NCBI GenBank assembly: GCA_035630295.1
Contig: DASQKY010000020.1
Coordinates: 62,001-126,000, forward strand
Direction of reading: 5' to 3'
DNA from: Acidimicrobiales bacterium
GTDB taxonomy: Bacteria; Actinomycetota; Acidimicrobiia; Acidimicrobiales; Iamiaceae
Length of the DNA: 64,000 nt
Position numbers and translations under genes: made by a program. The notes beneath the pieces are model-generated. The model was not told the origin of the DNA. It did no database searches and was given only the letters and a program-made list of their open reading frames with translations. Positions 56,245 to 63,792 of this stretch are shown here, piece by piece (within the stretch, counting starts at the first letter, position 1; every line of letters begins with the position of its first letter).

Positions 56245-58032
56245 ATGCCGGACTACGCCGCGCCCCTCGACGACATCCGCTTCACCCTGGTCGACGCCCT
56301 CGACCTGGACGGCCTGACCAAGCTGGCGCCCTACGGCGACATCGACGCCGAGGCCGTCATGGGCGTGCTGGAGGAGTTCGGTCGCCTCATGTCCGAGGTG
56401 TGGGCCCCGACCAACCAGCCCGGCGACGAGGCCGGCACCACGCTGGTCGACGGCGAGGTGGTGGTGCCCGACGGGTTCACCGCCGCCTATGACGCCTACG
56501 CCGAGGCCGGCTGGGGCGCGGTGCCCTTCGAGCCGGTCTACGGCGGCGGTGGCTTCCCGTGGGTGGTGGGCACCGCCCAGCAGGAGATGCTCAACAGCGC
56601 CAACATGGCGCTGGCCATGGCCCCGCTGCTGACCCAGGGGGCCATCGACGCCCTGCTGCACCACGGCAGCGAGGAGCAGCGCGAGGTCTACCTCAAGAAG
56701 ATGGTGGCCGGGGAGTGGACCGGGTCCATGAACCTGACCGAGCCCGACGCCGGCTCGGACGTGGGCGCCCTGCGCACCCGGGCCGTGAAGCAGGACGACG
56801 GCAGCTACCGCATCACCGGCCAGAAGATCTTCATCACCTGGGGCGAGCACCCCTTCACCGACAACATCGTCCACCTGGTGCTGGCCCGCACCCCCGACGC
56901 CCCCACCGGGACCAAGGGCATCTCCTGCTTCATCGTCCCCAAGTTCCTGGTCGGCGACGACGGCAGCCTGGGTGAGCGCAACGACGTGAAGGTGGTGAGC
57001 CTGGAGCACAAGATGGGCATCCGGGCCTCGGCCACCTGCGCCCTGGCCTACGGCGACGAGGGCGAGGGCGCCATCGGCTACCTCATCGGCGAGGAGAACG
57101 CCGGCATGCGCTACATGTTCACCATGATGAACAACGCCCGCCTGGGCGTGGGCGTGGAGGGCCTGGGCCTGGCCGAGCGCAGCTACCAGCAGGCCGTGGC
57201 CTTCGCCCAGGAGCGCAAGCAGGGCTTCGCCCCCGGGGCGGCCCGGGGCGAGAAGTCGCTCATCGTGGACCACCCCGACGTGCGCCGGAACCTGCTGACC
57301 ATGCGGTCCGTCACCGAGGCCATGCGGGCCCTCTGCTACACCGTCGCCGTCCAGATCGACGTGGCCAAGCACGCGGCGGACGAGGCCGACCGGGCCGCGG
57401 CCCAGGAGATGGTCGACCTGCTCATCCCGCTGGCCAAGAGCTGGTGCACCGACGAGGCCGAGCGGGTCACCTCCATCGGCATCCAGATCCACGGGGGCAT
57501 GGGCTTCATCGAGGAGACCGGGGCGGCCCAGCACTACCGGGACGCCAAGATCACCCAGATCTACGAGGGCACCAACGGCATCCAGGCCATGGACCTCGTC
57601 GGCCGCAAGATGCCCATGCGGGGCGGGGCCGTGTTCACCGACCAGGTGGCCAGGATGCGGGCCACGGTGGCCGAGCTGGAGGGCGCCGGCGACGACCTGG
57701 CCCCCATCCGCGACGAGCTGGCCAAGGCCGTCGACGCCCTGGAGGGCGCCGGCACCTGGCTCATGGGCGAGGGCCTGGCCGACCCGGTGGTGGCCCTGTC
57801 GTGCGCCACCCCGTTCCAGCGCCTGTTCTCGCTGACCGTGGCCGGCTGGCTCATGGCCCGCCAAGCCCAGCTGGCCGCCCAGCGCCTGGCCGCCGGGGAC
57901 GGCGACGCCGCCTTCCTGTCCCAGAAGCTGGTCACCGCCCGCTTCTTCGCCCGCAACGTCCTCCCCGAGGTCCACGGCCTGGTGGCCCCGGCCACCTCCG
58001 GCAAGGACGACCTGGTGGCCGCCCGCTTCTAG
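56245..58032 (+). CDS. Acyl-CoA dehydrogenase, long FadE type with C-terminal extension
   Basis: 595 residues. N-terminal ACDH_N domain ([17 protein letters not shown]), then the dehydrogenase core: [84 protein letters not shown] and [17 protein letters not shown] (catalytic Glu in YEGT). About 130 further residues form the AcdH_C domain ([23 protein letters not shown]). This three-part form is typical of membrane-associated FadE proteins that oxidise longer or unusual acyl-CoAs. Single gene, palindromic operator upstream, strong hairpin downstream. Confidence 0.95.
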   Translation: MPDYAAPLDDIRFTLVDALDLDGLTKLAPYGDIDAEAVMGVLEEFGRLMSEVWAPTNQPGDEAGTTLVDGEVVVPDGFTAAYDAYAEAGWGAVPFEPVYGGGGFPWVVGTAQQEMLNSANMALAMAPLLTQGAIDALLHHGSEEQREVYLKKMVAGEWTGSMNLTEPDAGSDVGALRTRAVKQDDGSYRITGQKIFITWGEHPFTDNIVHLVLARTPDAPTGTKGISCFIVPKFLVGDDGSLGERNDVKVVSLEHKMGIRASATCALAYGDEGEGAIGYLIGEENAGMRYMFTMMNNARLGVGVEGLGLAERSYQQAVAFAQERKQGFAPGAARGEKSLIVDHPDVRRNLLTMRSVTEAMRALCYTVAVQIDVAKHAADEADRAAAQEMVDLLIPLAKSWCTDEAERVTSIGIQIHGGMGFIEETGAAQHYRDAKITQIYEGTNGIQAMDLVGRKMPMRGGAVFTDQVARMRATVAELEGAGDDLAPIRDELAKAVDALEGAGTWLMGEGLADPVVALSCATPFQRLFSLTVAGWLMARQAQLAAQRLAAGDGDAAFLSQKLVTARFFARNVLPEVHGLVAPATSGKDDLVAARF

Positions 58033-58062
58033 CCCCCCCAGGGCCGCCCCCCTCCGCAACCT

Positions 58063-58099
58063 GGCACCTTTTCGTACCGCAGAGGTGCGAAAAGGTGCC
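58063..58099. terminator. Bidirectional terminator hairpin
   Basis: GGCACCTTTTCG and CGAAAAGGTGCC form a perfect 12-bp stem with a 13-base loop between convergent stops at 58032 and 58108. TTTT in the stem on either strand gives an unusually A/T-containing hairpin for this region. Confidence 0.8.
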
Positions 58100-58107
58100 G
58101 AGGACGG

Positions 58108-59436
58108 CTAGGGGGTCGAGGTCGCCGAAGTGGAGAGCCAGGTGCGGGTGGCGGGGACGTCGCTGCGCCCGTCGGGGTGGGGCTTGACCGCCAGGACCTG
58201 GTGGATCGAGATGCGCCCGGCCTCGAAGCCGACGGCCGAGCCGGCCATGTAGAGCCGCCAGGTCCGGGCCCGGCCCGGGCCGACCAGGCGCTGGGCCCGG
58301 TCCCAGTCGCCCTCCAGGTTGGCCACCCAGGCCCGCAGCGTGCGGGCGTAGTGCTCCCGCAGGGACTCGACGTCGCGCACCTCCAGGCCGGCCGACTGGA
58401 GGGTGGAGACCACGTGGCCCACCTCGTGGAGGGCGGCGTCGGGGAACACGTAGCGACCGATGAAGCTGCGGTCGTCGACCCCGGAGCGGGTGTCGGGGTC
58501 GGGCCGGGAGATGGCGTGGTTCAGCACCCGGCCCCCGGGCCGGACCAGGCGGGCCAGGGCTCGGGCGTAGGGGCGGGCCTGGTCGGCGCCCACGTGCTCG
58601 AACATGCCCACGCTGGCGATGGCGTCGAAGGGCCGGTCGTCCACGTCCCGGTAGTCCTGGACCCGGATGTCGACGCGGTCGGCCAGGCCGGCCTCGGCCG
58701 CCCGCCGGCGGGCCCGGTCGGCCTGCTCGGGCGACAGGGTGATGCCGGTGGCGTGCACGCCGTGGCGAGTCGCGGCGTGGAGCACGAAGCTGCCCCACCC
58801 GCAGCCCACGTCCAGCACCCGCTGACCCCGGCGCAGGCCCAGCTTGCGGCACACCAGCTCGTGCTTGGCCGCCTGGGCCTCCTCCAGGGTCGTCGCGCTG
58901 TCGTCCCAGTAGGCGCAGGAGTAGGTGAGCGACGGGCCGAGCACCAGGTCGTAGAACTCGTTGCCCACGTCGTAGTGGTGGCGGACCACCTCGGTGTCAC
59001 GGCCCTTGCTGTGGCGCCGGCCCCGGCGCCGGCTCTCCTCGGCCGGCGGGGGGAGCGGGGGGCCCAGGCCGCCCACCTCGCGCAGGGTGGAGGCCACCAG
59101 GGCCAGGTCCCGGAGCGTGGGCCCCACCGTCACGTGCTGGCGGCCGGTGCCCAGGCCGGCGCGCAGGTCGAGGAGGGCGAAGATGTCGCCCTCGACGTCG
59201 ATGTCGCCGGCGATGTGGGCCCGGGCCAGGCCCAGCTCCCCGGGGGCGTAGAGGAGGCGCCGGAGGGCGTCGGGGGAGCGGACCACGATGGTGACCGGGT
59301 CGGTGGGGCGGCGAGCGGCACCGCCCGGCGGGTCGGGGGGGACGACCGAGCCGTCCCAGGCGGCCAGGCGCACCGGGAGGCGGCCTCCGAGCAGGCGCCG
59401 CACGAGCGGGGCGAGGAGCGGGGCGACGTCGGCCAC
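58108..59436 (-). CDS. cfa: Cyclopropane-fatty-acyl-phospholipid synthase family protein
   Basis: 442 residues. An N-terminal lipid-binding part (about 1-130, RRLLGGRLPVRLAAWDGS) precedes the SAM methyltransferase domain: VVRHHYDVGNEFYDLVLGPSLTYSCAYW (CFA signature), VLDVGCGWGSFVLHAA (SAM loop), GITLSPEQADRARR, FDAIASVGMFEHVG and REHYARTLRAWVANLE. It adds a methylene from SAM to unsaturated acyl chains of membrane lipids, or makes related mid-chain methyl branches. Start: GTG at 59436 has AAGGAGG (59444-59450) 7 bases upstream; the open frame further up lacks such a site. A CRP-like palindrome lies 85 bases upstream. Confidence 0.94.
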   Translation of the reverse strand: MADVAPLLAPLVRRLLGGRLPVRLAAWDGSVVPPDPPGGAARRPTDPVTIVVRSPDALRRLLYAPGELGLARAHIAGDIDVEGDIFALLDLRAGLGTGRQHVTVGPTLRDLALVASTLREVGGLGPPLPPPAEESRRRGRRHSKGRDTEVVRHHYDVGNEFYDLVLGPSLTYSCAYWDDSATTLEEAQAAKHELVCRKLGLRRGQRVLDVGCGWGSFVLHAATRHGVHATGITLSPEQADRARRRAAEAGLADRVDIRVQDYRDVDDRPFDAIASVGMFEHVGADQARPYARALARLVRPGGRVLNHAISRPDPDTRSGVDDRSFIGRYVFPDAALHEVGHVVSTLQSAGLEVRDVESLREHYARTLRAWVANLEGDWDRAQRLVGPGRARTWRLYMAGSAVGFEAGRISIHQVLAVKPHPDGRSDVPATRTWLSTSATSTP

Positions 59437-59520
59437 GACCAGACCTCCTTGTGGTCCCTCCGGGCGAGGGAACGGGTCGTCGCCGGCATCCTGCCGGGCC
59501 TCGCTCGGCTCCGCTCGGGA

Positions 59521-59536
59521 CGTGATCTTCGTCACA
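59521..59536 (-). promoter_or_regulatory. CRP/FNR-type binding site upstream of cfa
   Basis: On the minus strand TGTGA-CGAAGA-TCACG, one base from the TGTGA-N6-TCACA consensus of CRP/GlxR/Cmr-type regulators. It lies in the 193-bp gap before the cfa start. Confidence 0.45.
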
Positions 59537-59629
59537 TCTCGAAGCTCGGTGCCGTGGTCCTGGTCCTGCCGGGCGGCGGCCACGCTCGGGTGACCCCGCT
59601 CACCTTCGCCTCCCCGCCGCGAGGGGGGG

Positions 59630-60619
59630 TCAGGCGGTGGCGCCCAGACGGTCCATGCGGTCGAGGTGGCTGTTGCCGGCGAGCATCGACTGGAGCCGCC
59701 GGTAGGGGTGCCGCGCGTCCAGGTGGCCGGAGGCTGCCGTGGGCGGGTAGGCCAGCAGCTCCTCCACGTCCCAGGCGATGGCGTAGAGCCGGCAGCGGTC
59801 GAGCTGGTGGGGCGAGGCGAAGAGCTCGGGGTAGTCCTCGGCCAGCCAGAAGGGCACGTCCTCGTAGTCCCGGGCGTGGGTGTCCTCGGCGTAGGTGGCC
59901 GGCACGTGCAGGTCGGGCATGGCGCAGAACCGGAGCAGCACGTCGAGGTCGAGGTCCGGCGGGGCGGCCCGGGCCCACTCGAAGTCGACCACCGCCACCA
60001 GGCGCCCGGCCCGGGCGTCCCACAGCATGTTCTCGAAGCTGAGGTCGCCGTGGATGAGCGTGGACGCGGTGAACGGGTCGAGGCTGGGGGCCAGCGAGCG
60101 GACCAGGGCGGAGAGGTCGTCGGTGATGCCCCGGTCGACGTGGGGGAGGCGGGACGCCTGGTCGAGGGCCAGGATCAGGCGGGCCACCGCGGTCAGGCCC
60201 GTGGGCGCCGGGTCCAGGAGCTGGGGCAGGTGCCGCAGCGGCGGGAGGGCGGGGGCGGTGGTGGTGTGGATCAGCTTGAGCCGGGCGGCCAGCGACCGGA
60301 TGGCGGCCCGGCGGTCGGGCTCCGACATGGTGGGCCAGCAGCGGCTGAGGGGCAGGCCGGGGAGGCGGCGGAGCACCAGCCACTCGCTACCCATCTCCCC
60401 GCCGTAGCCGACCATGGGCGGGTAGCCCACGGCGTTGGGCAGGACCTGGGCCAGCTGGGCCTCGCGTCGCAGGCGCTGCTCGGGCCGGCAGCTGACCCGG
60501 ACGACGACGTCGGAGGTCATCCAGACCTCGTTGTTGACGCTGGGCACGGCCTCCAGGCGCTGGTCGGGGCGGATCCCGACCCCGGCCAGGGCGCGCCGGG
60601 CTCGGATCTCAGGCAGCAC
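59630..60619 (-). CDS. Aminoglycoside phosphotransferase-like (APH) protein
   Basis: 329 residues, APH/choline-kinase fold. An N-lobe with DVVVRVSCRPEQRLRREAQL and SEWLVLRRLPGLPLSRCW leads to the catalytic loop STLIHGDLSFENMLWD (about 190) and metal Asp in VVDFEWARAAPPDLDLDV. Close relatives are, to my memory, common in Acidimicrobiia and uncharacterised; the substrate is unknown and resistance is not implied. The protein is unrelated in detail to the APH-fold protein of the EPS operon. GTG start at 60619. The 250-bp gap upstream holds two palindromic repeats and no gene. Confidence 0.9.
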   Translation of the reverse strand: MLPEIRARRALAGVGIRPDQRLEAVPSVNNEVWMTSDVVVRVSCRPEQRLRREAQLAQVLPNAVGYPPMVGYGGEMGSEWLVLRRLPGLPLSRCWPTMSEPDRRAAIRSLAARLKLIHTTTAPALPPLRHLPQLLDPAPTGLTAVARLILALDQASRLPHVDRGITDDLSALVRSLAPSLDPFTASTLIHGDLSFENMLWDARAGRLVAVVDFEWARAAPPDLDLDVLLRFCAMPDLHVPATYAEDTHARDYEDVPFWLAEDYPELFASPHQLDRCRLYAIAWDVEELLAYPPTAASGHLDARHPYRRLQSMLAGNSHLDRMDRLGATA

Positions 60620-60758
60620 GGGCGGTCTCTCGGTGGGGAGGGGCGACGGCCACCCCCGGGCCCCGACCAGACAACATGGAGCACCATCGGTTGTCGGCCC
60701 GCCACCGTGAGCCGTTTTCGCAGAGGGTTCGCTTGGCGGGTCGCTCGGCTCCTCTCCG

Positions 60759-60806
60759 TTCTGAGGCGCCTCCGCTCGTCAGGACGTGCGCTGGCGCCCC
60801 AGAAGG
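60759..60806. repeat. Palindromic intergenic repeat, copy C
   Basis: TTCTGAGGCGCC at the left, GACGTGCGC in the centre and GGCGCCCCAGAAG at the right: same spacing as copies A and B at 26850-26970, with one change in the right arm. Confidence 0.82.
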
Positions 60807-60829
60807 GTACGGCTGGTCAGCGTCACCGG

Positions 60830-60877
60830 TTCTGAGGCGTCTCGGCCCGTGGGAGCGTGCGCAGGCGCCTCAGGACG
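60830..60877. repeat. Palindromic intergenic repeat, copy D
   Basis: TTCTGAGGCGTC at the left, GCGTGCGC in the centre and GGCGCCTCAGGACGG at the right, 71 bases after copy C. The right arm runs into the beta-lactamase-like gene and supplies its TGA stop (60870-60872). Confidence 0.82.
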
Positions 60878-61697
60878 GTGCGGCCAGGACGGCGGTGCCC
60901 AGCGCCGGCCAGAGCGGCTTGGCCCAGGCCTCGAAGTCGCGGTCGGTCAGCACCACCAGGGCCCGGCCGGCGTCGGGGTCGACCCACAGGAACGTGCCGC
61001 TGCGCCCGAAGTGCCCGTAGGTGCGGGGGCTGCCCCCGGGCGCGGTCCAGTGCGGGTCCTTGGTGCCCTTGATCTCGACGCCCAGGCCCCAGTCGTTGGG
61101 GCGCTGCTTGCCGTAGCCCGGCACCAGGCCGTCGAGGCCGGGGAAGGCCACCGCGGTGGCCGTGGCCACGGTGGACGGCGCCAGCAGGCGGGGGGCCATG
61201 AGCTCGGCCACCAGGCGGGCCAGGTCGGCCGCGGTGCCGGTGGCGGCGTGGGCCGGCGACCCCTCCAGCGCGGTGGTCGCCATGCCCAGGGGCCCCAGCA
61301 CCGCCTCGGCCAGGTACGTGGCCGGCGCCAGCCCGGTGCCCGCCTCCAGGGTCGCCCCCAGGACGTCGTAGCCGGCGTTGCTGTAGATGCGGCGCCGTCC
61401 CGGACGGGCCAGCTCCAGGCCGTCGAGCCCCAGGCCCGAGGCGTGGGCCAGCAGGTGCCGGACCGTCGAGCCCTCGGGCCCGGCCGGGTCGTCGAGGCCG
61501 AGGGACTCCTCCTCCACCGCCACCAGCACCGCGGTGGCGAACAGGGGCTTGGTCACCGAGGCCAGGGCGAAGGGCCGGTCGAGGTCGCCCACCGCGGCGG
61601 TGACCTCCCCCCCGGGGCCCAGGGCCACGGCGGCGGCGTGGTCGACGGGCCAGCTCTCCATCGCGGCCAGCGGCCCGGGTCCGGGCCCGCCGCTCAC
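60870..61697 (-). CDS. Beta-lactamase/esterase family (class C-like serine hydrolase)
   Basis: 275 residues, shorter than AmpC. SxxK motif in FALASVTKPLFATAVLVA (Ser about 46), YxN motif in RIYSNAGYDVLGATLE, and the third motif region TYGHFGRSGTFLWVDP (HxG in place of KTG). This pattern suits esterases and DD-peptidase-like members of PF00144 at least as well as lactamases. No signal peptide is visible, so it is probably cytoplasmic. GTG at 61697 overlaps the stop of the dioxygenase gene (GTGA); an ATG at 61661 is the alternative. Confidence 0.88.
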   Translation of the reverse strand: MSGGPGPGPLAAMESWPVDHAAAVALGPGGEVTAAVGDLDRPFALASVTKPLFATAVLVAVEEESLGLDDPAGPEGSTVRHLLAHASGLGLDGLELARPGRRRIYSNAGYDVLGATLEAGTGLAPATYLAEAVLGPLGMATTALEGSPAHAATGTAADLARLVAELMAPRLLAPSTVATATAVAFPGLDGLVPGYGKQRPNDWGLGVEIKGTKDPHWTAPGGSPRTYGHFGRSGTFLWVDPDAGRALVVLTDRDFEAWAKPLWPALGTAVLAAPS

Positions 61698-62548
61698 GGC
61701 GCCGTGTCCCAGACCATCCCCCCGGCCGGGCCGCCGGGATCGGGGGCCGCCTCGGGGGGCGGGCCCAGGACCACGTCGGCCGGGTCGCGCTTGTCGATGT
61801 GGCCGATCAGGCCGCGGTACAGGCCGAAGCCGCACAGCTGGCGGAGGGCCGGCGGGAAGCGCCGGGCTACCTCGGGGGGGATGCCGAGCTGCTGGTTCTC
61901 CTGCTGGCGAACCCAGCCGCCGCAGTAGTTCATGGCCAGGCCGGTGCGGCGCGCCGTCGTGGTGTTCGCCCCCCCGCCGTGCCACAGGCTCCCGGGCCAC
62001 ACCAGCACCGAGCCCCGGGCCATCTCGGCCGGCACGGTGGGGTACGCCGCCCCGTACTCGGGCTGGTGGTCACTGGTGTGGGACCCGGGGACGAGGCGGG
62101 TGGCCCCGTTGGCCTCGGTGAAGTCGGTGAGGGCCCACATGGAGTTGCAGATCACCGGTGCGTGGGGCCGGGGCAGGCGGATCATGGCGTCGTCGACGTG
62201 GAGGGGCTGGGCGCCCTCGCCCGGGTCGATGGCGATGGACGACAGCGACGACACCAGGCAGCCCCGTCCGATCACCCCCTCGATGACGGGCAGCACCGCC
62301 GGGTGGGCCGGCACCTGCTCGAACACGCGGTCCCGGGCCAGCAGGTTGTAGATGCGCACCGTGGCCGCGCCCTCGAAGGAGTTGCCGGCCGGCACCGCCC
62401 CCAGCTCCTCCTCCAGCCGGGCCAGGGTGGCGTCGAGCGCGTCGAGCAGGGGCTCGGCGATGGCGTCGACCAGGATCGTGTAGCCGTCGGCCTCGATGCG
62501 GGCCAGGTGCCCGGCCACCTCGTCGGCGTCGGGAGCGGTGGTGGTCAC
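61694..62548 (-). CDS. Phytanoyl-CoA dioxygenase family protein
   Basis: 284 residues, Fe(II)/2-oxoglutarate oxygenase fold. Iron ligands H-x-D in AQPLHVDDAMIRLP (about 115) and the distal His in GSLWHGGGANTTT (about 195), followed by Arg of ARRTGLAMNYCGGW for 2-oxoglutarate. PhyH-family members hydroxylate lipids, small metabolites or natural products; the substrate is unknown. GTG at 62548 has TAGGGT eight bases upstream. It leads a two-gene unit with the serine hydrolase. Confidence 0.92.
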   Translation of the reverse strand: MTTTAPDADEVAGHLARIEADGYTILVDAIAEPLLDALDATLARLEEELGAVPAGNSFEGAATVRIYNLLARDRVFEQVPAHPAVLPVIEGVIGRGCLVSSLSSIAIDPGEGAQPLHVDDAMIRLPRPHAPVICNSMWALTDFTEANGATRLVPGSHTSDHQPEYGAAYPTVPAEMARGSVLVWPGSLWHGGGANTTTARRTGLAMNYCGGWVRQQENQQLGIPPEVARRFPPALRQLCGFGLYRGLIGHIDKRDPADVVLGPPPEAAPDPGGPAGGMVWDTAP

Positions 62549-62556
62549 AGCCGGCG

Positions 62557-62562
62557 ACCCTA
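62557..62562 (-). promoter_or_regulatory. -10 box TAGGGT, leaderless start at 62548
   Basis: TAGGGT on the minus strand, 8 bases before the GTG at 62548. Confidence 0.45.
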
Positions 62563-62589
62563 CCCAGCGGCCGGGCGCCCGGGGGGCGG

Positions 62590-62595
62590 TACGGT
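62590..62595 (+). promoter_or_regulatory. -10 box TACGGT, leaderless start at 62603
   Basis: TACGGT, 7 bases before the GTG at 62603; divergent from the box at 62557. Confidence 0.5.
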
Positions 62596-62602
62596 CGGGC
62601 CC

Positions 62603-63367
62603 GTGGCCCCCGACGACGACCCGCCGGCCCTCGACGGGCGGGTGGCCCTGGTCACCGGGGCCAGCCGGGGGCTGGGGGCCGGCCTGGCCACCCGCTTCGC
62701 CGAGCGTGGGGTGGCCCTGGCCCTCTGCGCCCGCACCGAGCCCCGGTTGCCCGCGGGTGCCCGGGGCCTGGCCGCCGCGGTGGACGTCACCGACGCCGGC
62801 GCCGTCGACGCCTTCGTGCGCCGGGCCGCGGCCGAGCTGGGCCCGGTCGACCTGTGCGTGGCCAACGCCGGCCTCCTCGGACCGATCGGCCCGCTGCGGG
62901 CCGCCGAGCCCGGTGAGGTGACGGCCTCCCTGCGGGCCAACGTGGAGGGCGTGGCCCACACCGTGGCCGCCTACGCCCGCCACGTCCGGAGCCGCCCCGG
63001 CGGCGGCGTGCTGCTCACCATCTCCTCGGGGGCGGCCCGCAAGCCGACCCCGGGCTGGGCCCCCTACGCGGCGTCCAAGGCCGCGGTGGACATGCTCACC
63101 CGGGTGGTGGCCGAGGAGGAGGGCGAGGCCGGCCTGCGGGCCCACGCCGTGGCCCCGGGGGTGGTGGAGACGGCCATGCAGGAGGCCCTCCGGGCCGCCG
63201 GCCCCGACGCCTTCCCCCGCCACGCCGAGTTCGTGGCCCTGAAGGAGGAGGGGAGGGCCAGCAGCCCCGCCTTCGTGGCCGACCACCTCCTGCGCCTGGC
63301 CTTCGCCCCCGACCCGGCCGATGTCGGCGAGGTGCTGCTCCGGCTCCCGCCCGAGCACCCGCGGTGA
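62603..63367 (+). CDS. Short-chain dehydrogenase/reductase
   Basis: 254 residues, classical SDR. VALVTGASRGLGAGLATRFAERG (cofactor loop TGxxxGxG), DLCVANAGLLGP (NAG), catalytic Ser in LLTISSGAARKPTPGW and YxxxK in PYAASKAAVDMLTRV. The basic Arg after TGAS favours NADP(H). Substrate unknown. GTG with a leaderless-type box. It overlaps the next gene by four bases (GTGA at 63364-63367) and forms a three-gene unit with the alkyltransferase-like and peroxidase genes. Confidence 0.93.
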   Translation: MAPDDDPPALDGRVALVTGASRGLGAGLATRFAERGVALALCARTEPRLPAGARGLAAAVDVTDAGAVDAFVRRAAAELGPVDLCVANAGLLGPIGPLRAAEPGEVTASLRANVEGVAHTVAAYARHVRSRPGGGVLLTISSGAARKPTPGWAPYAASKAAVDMLTRVVAEEEGEAGLRAHAVAPGVVETAMQEALRAAGPDAFPRHAEFVALKEEGRASSPAFVADHLLRLAFAPDPADVGEVLLRLPPEHPR

Positions 63368-63792
63368 GCGCGGCCCCGGTGCCCCGGCCCCTGGCGGCCC
63401 GGGTCGTGGCCGGGGCGGTGGCCCGGCACCGGGCCGACGGGCCCGAGCCCGACCTGGCCCGGGCGGCTGACGCCGTGCTCCGGGGCCTGCGGCCCGGGGA
63501 CGTGGTGACCTACGGCGAGGTGGCCCACGAGGCCGGCTGGCCGGGGCGGTCGCGTGCCGTGGGCCGCATCCTGGCCACCTCGGGGGGCGCCTACCCGTGG
63601 TGGCGGGTGGTCAACGCCGCCGGCCGGCTGGTGCCCGGGCACGAGCCCGAGCAGGCCCGCCGGCTCCGGGCCGAGGGGGTGGAGGTGGTGGGGCGCCGCG
63701 TCCGGCACACTGGGACGCCCAAGCCGACCGGGGTGGGCATGGACCCGCCCGACGACGACCCAGGAGGTCCCGGTGGCCATCTACGACCATGA
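63364..63792 (+). CDS. Alkyltransferase-like (ATL) DNA-binding protein
   Basis: 142 residues. LRPGDVVTYGEVAHEAGWPGRSRAVGRIL is the MGMT/ATL helix-turn-helix with arginine finger. The active-site region reads YPWWRVVNAAGRLVPGHEPEQARRL where true O6-alkylguanine transferases have PCHRV, so the acceptor cysteine is missing. ATL proteins bind alkylated guanine and hand it to nucleotide excision repair. The last 25 residues (PPDDDPGGPGG) are disordered and overlap the next gene by 20 bases. Confidence 0.9.
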   Translation: MSAAPVPRPLAARVVAGAVARHRADGPEPDLARAADAVLRGLRPGDVVTYGEVAHEAGWPGRSRAVGRILATSGGAYPWWRVVNAAGRLVPGHEPEQARRLRAEGVEVVGRRVRHTGTPKPTGVGMDPPDDDPGGPGGHLRP

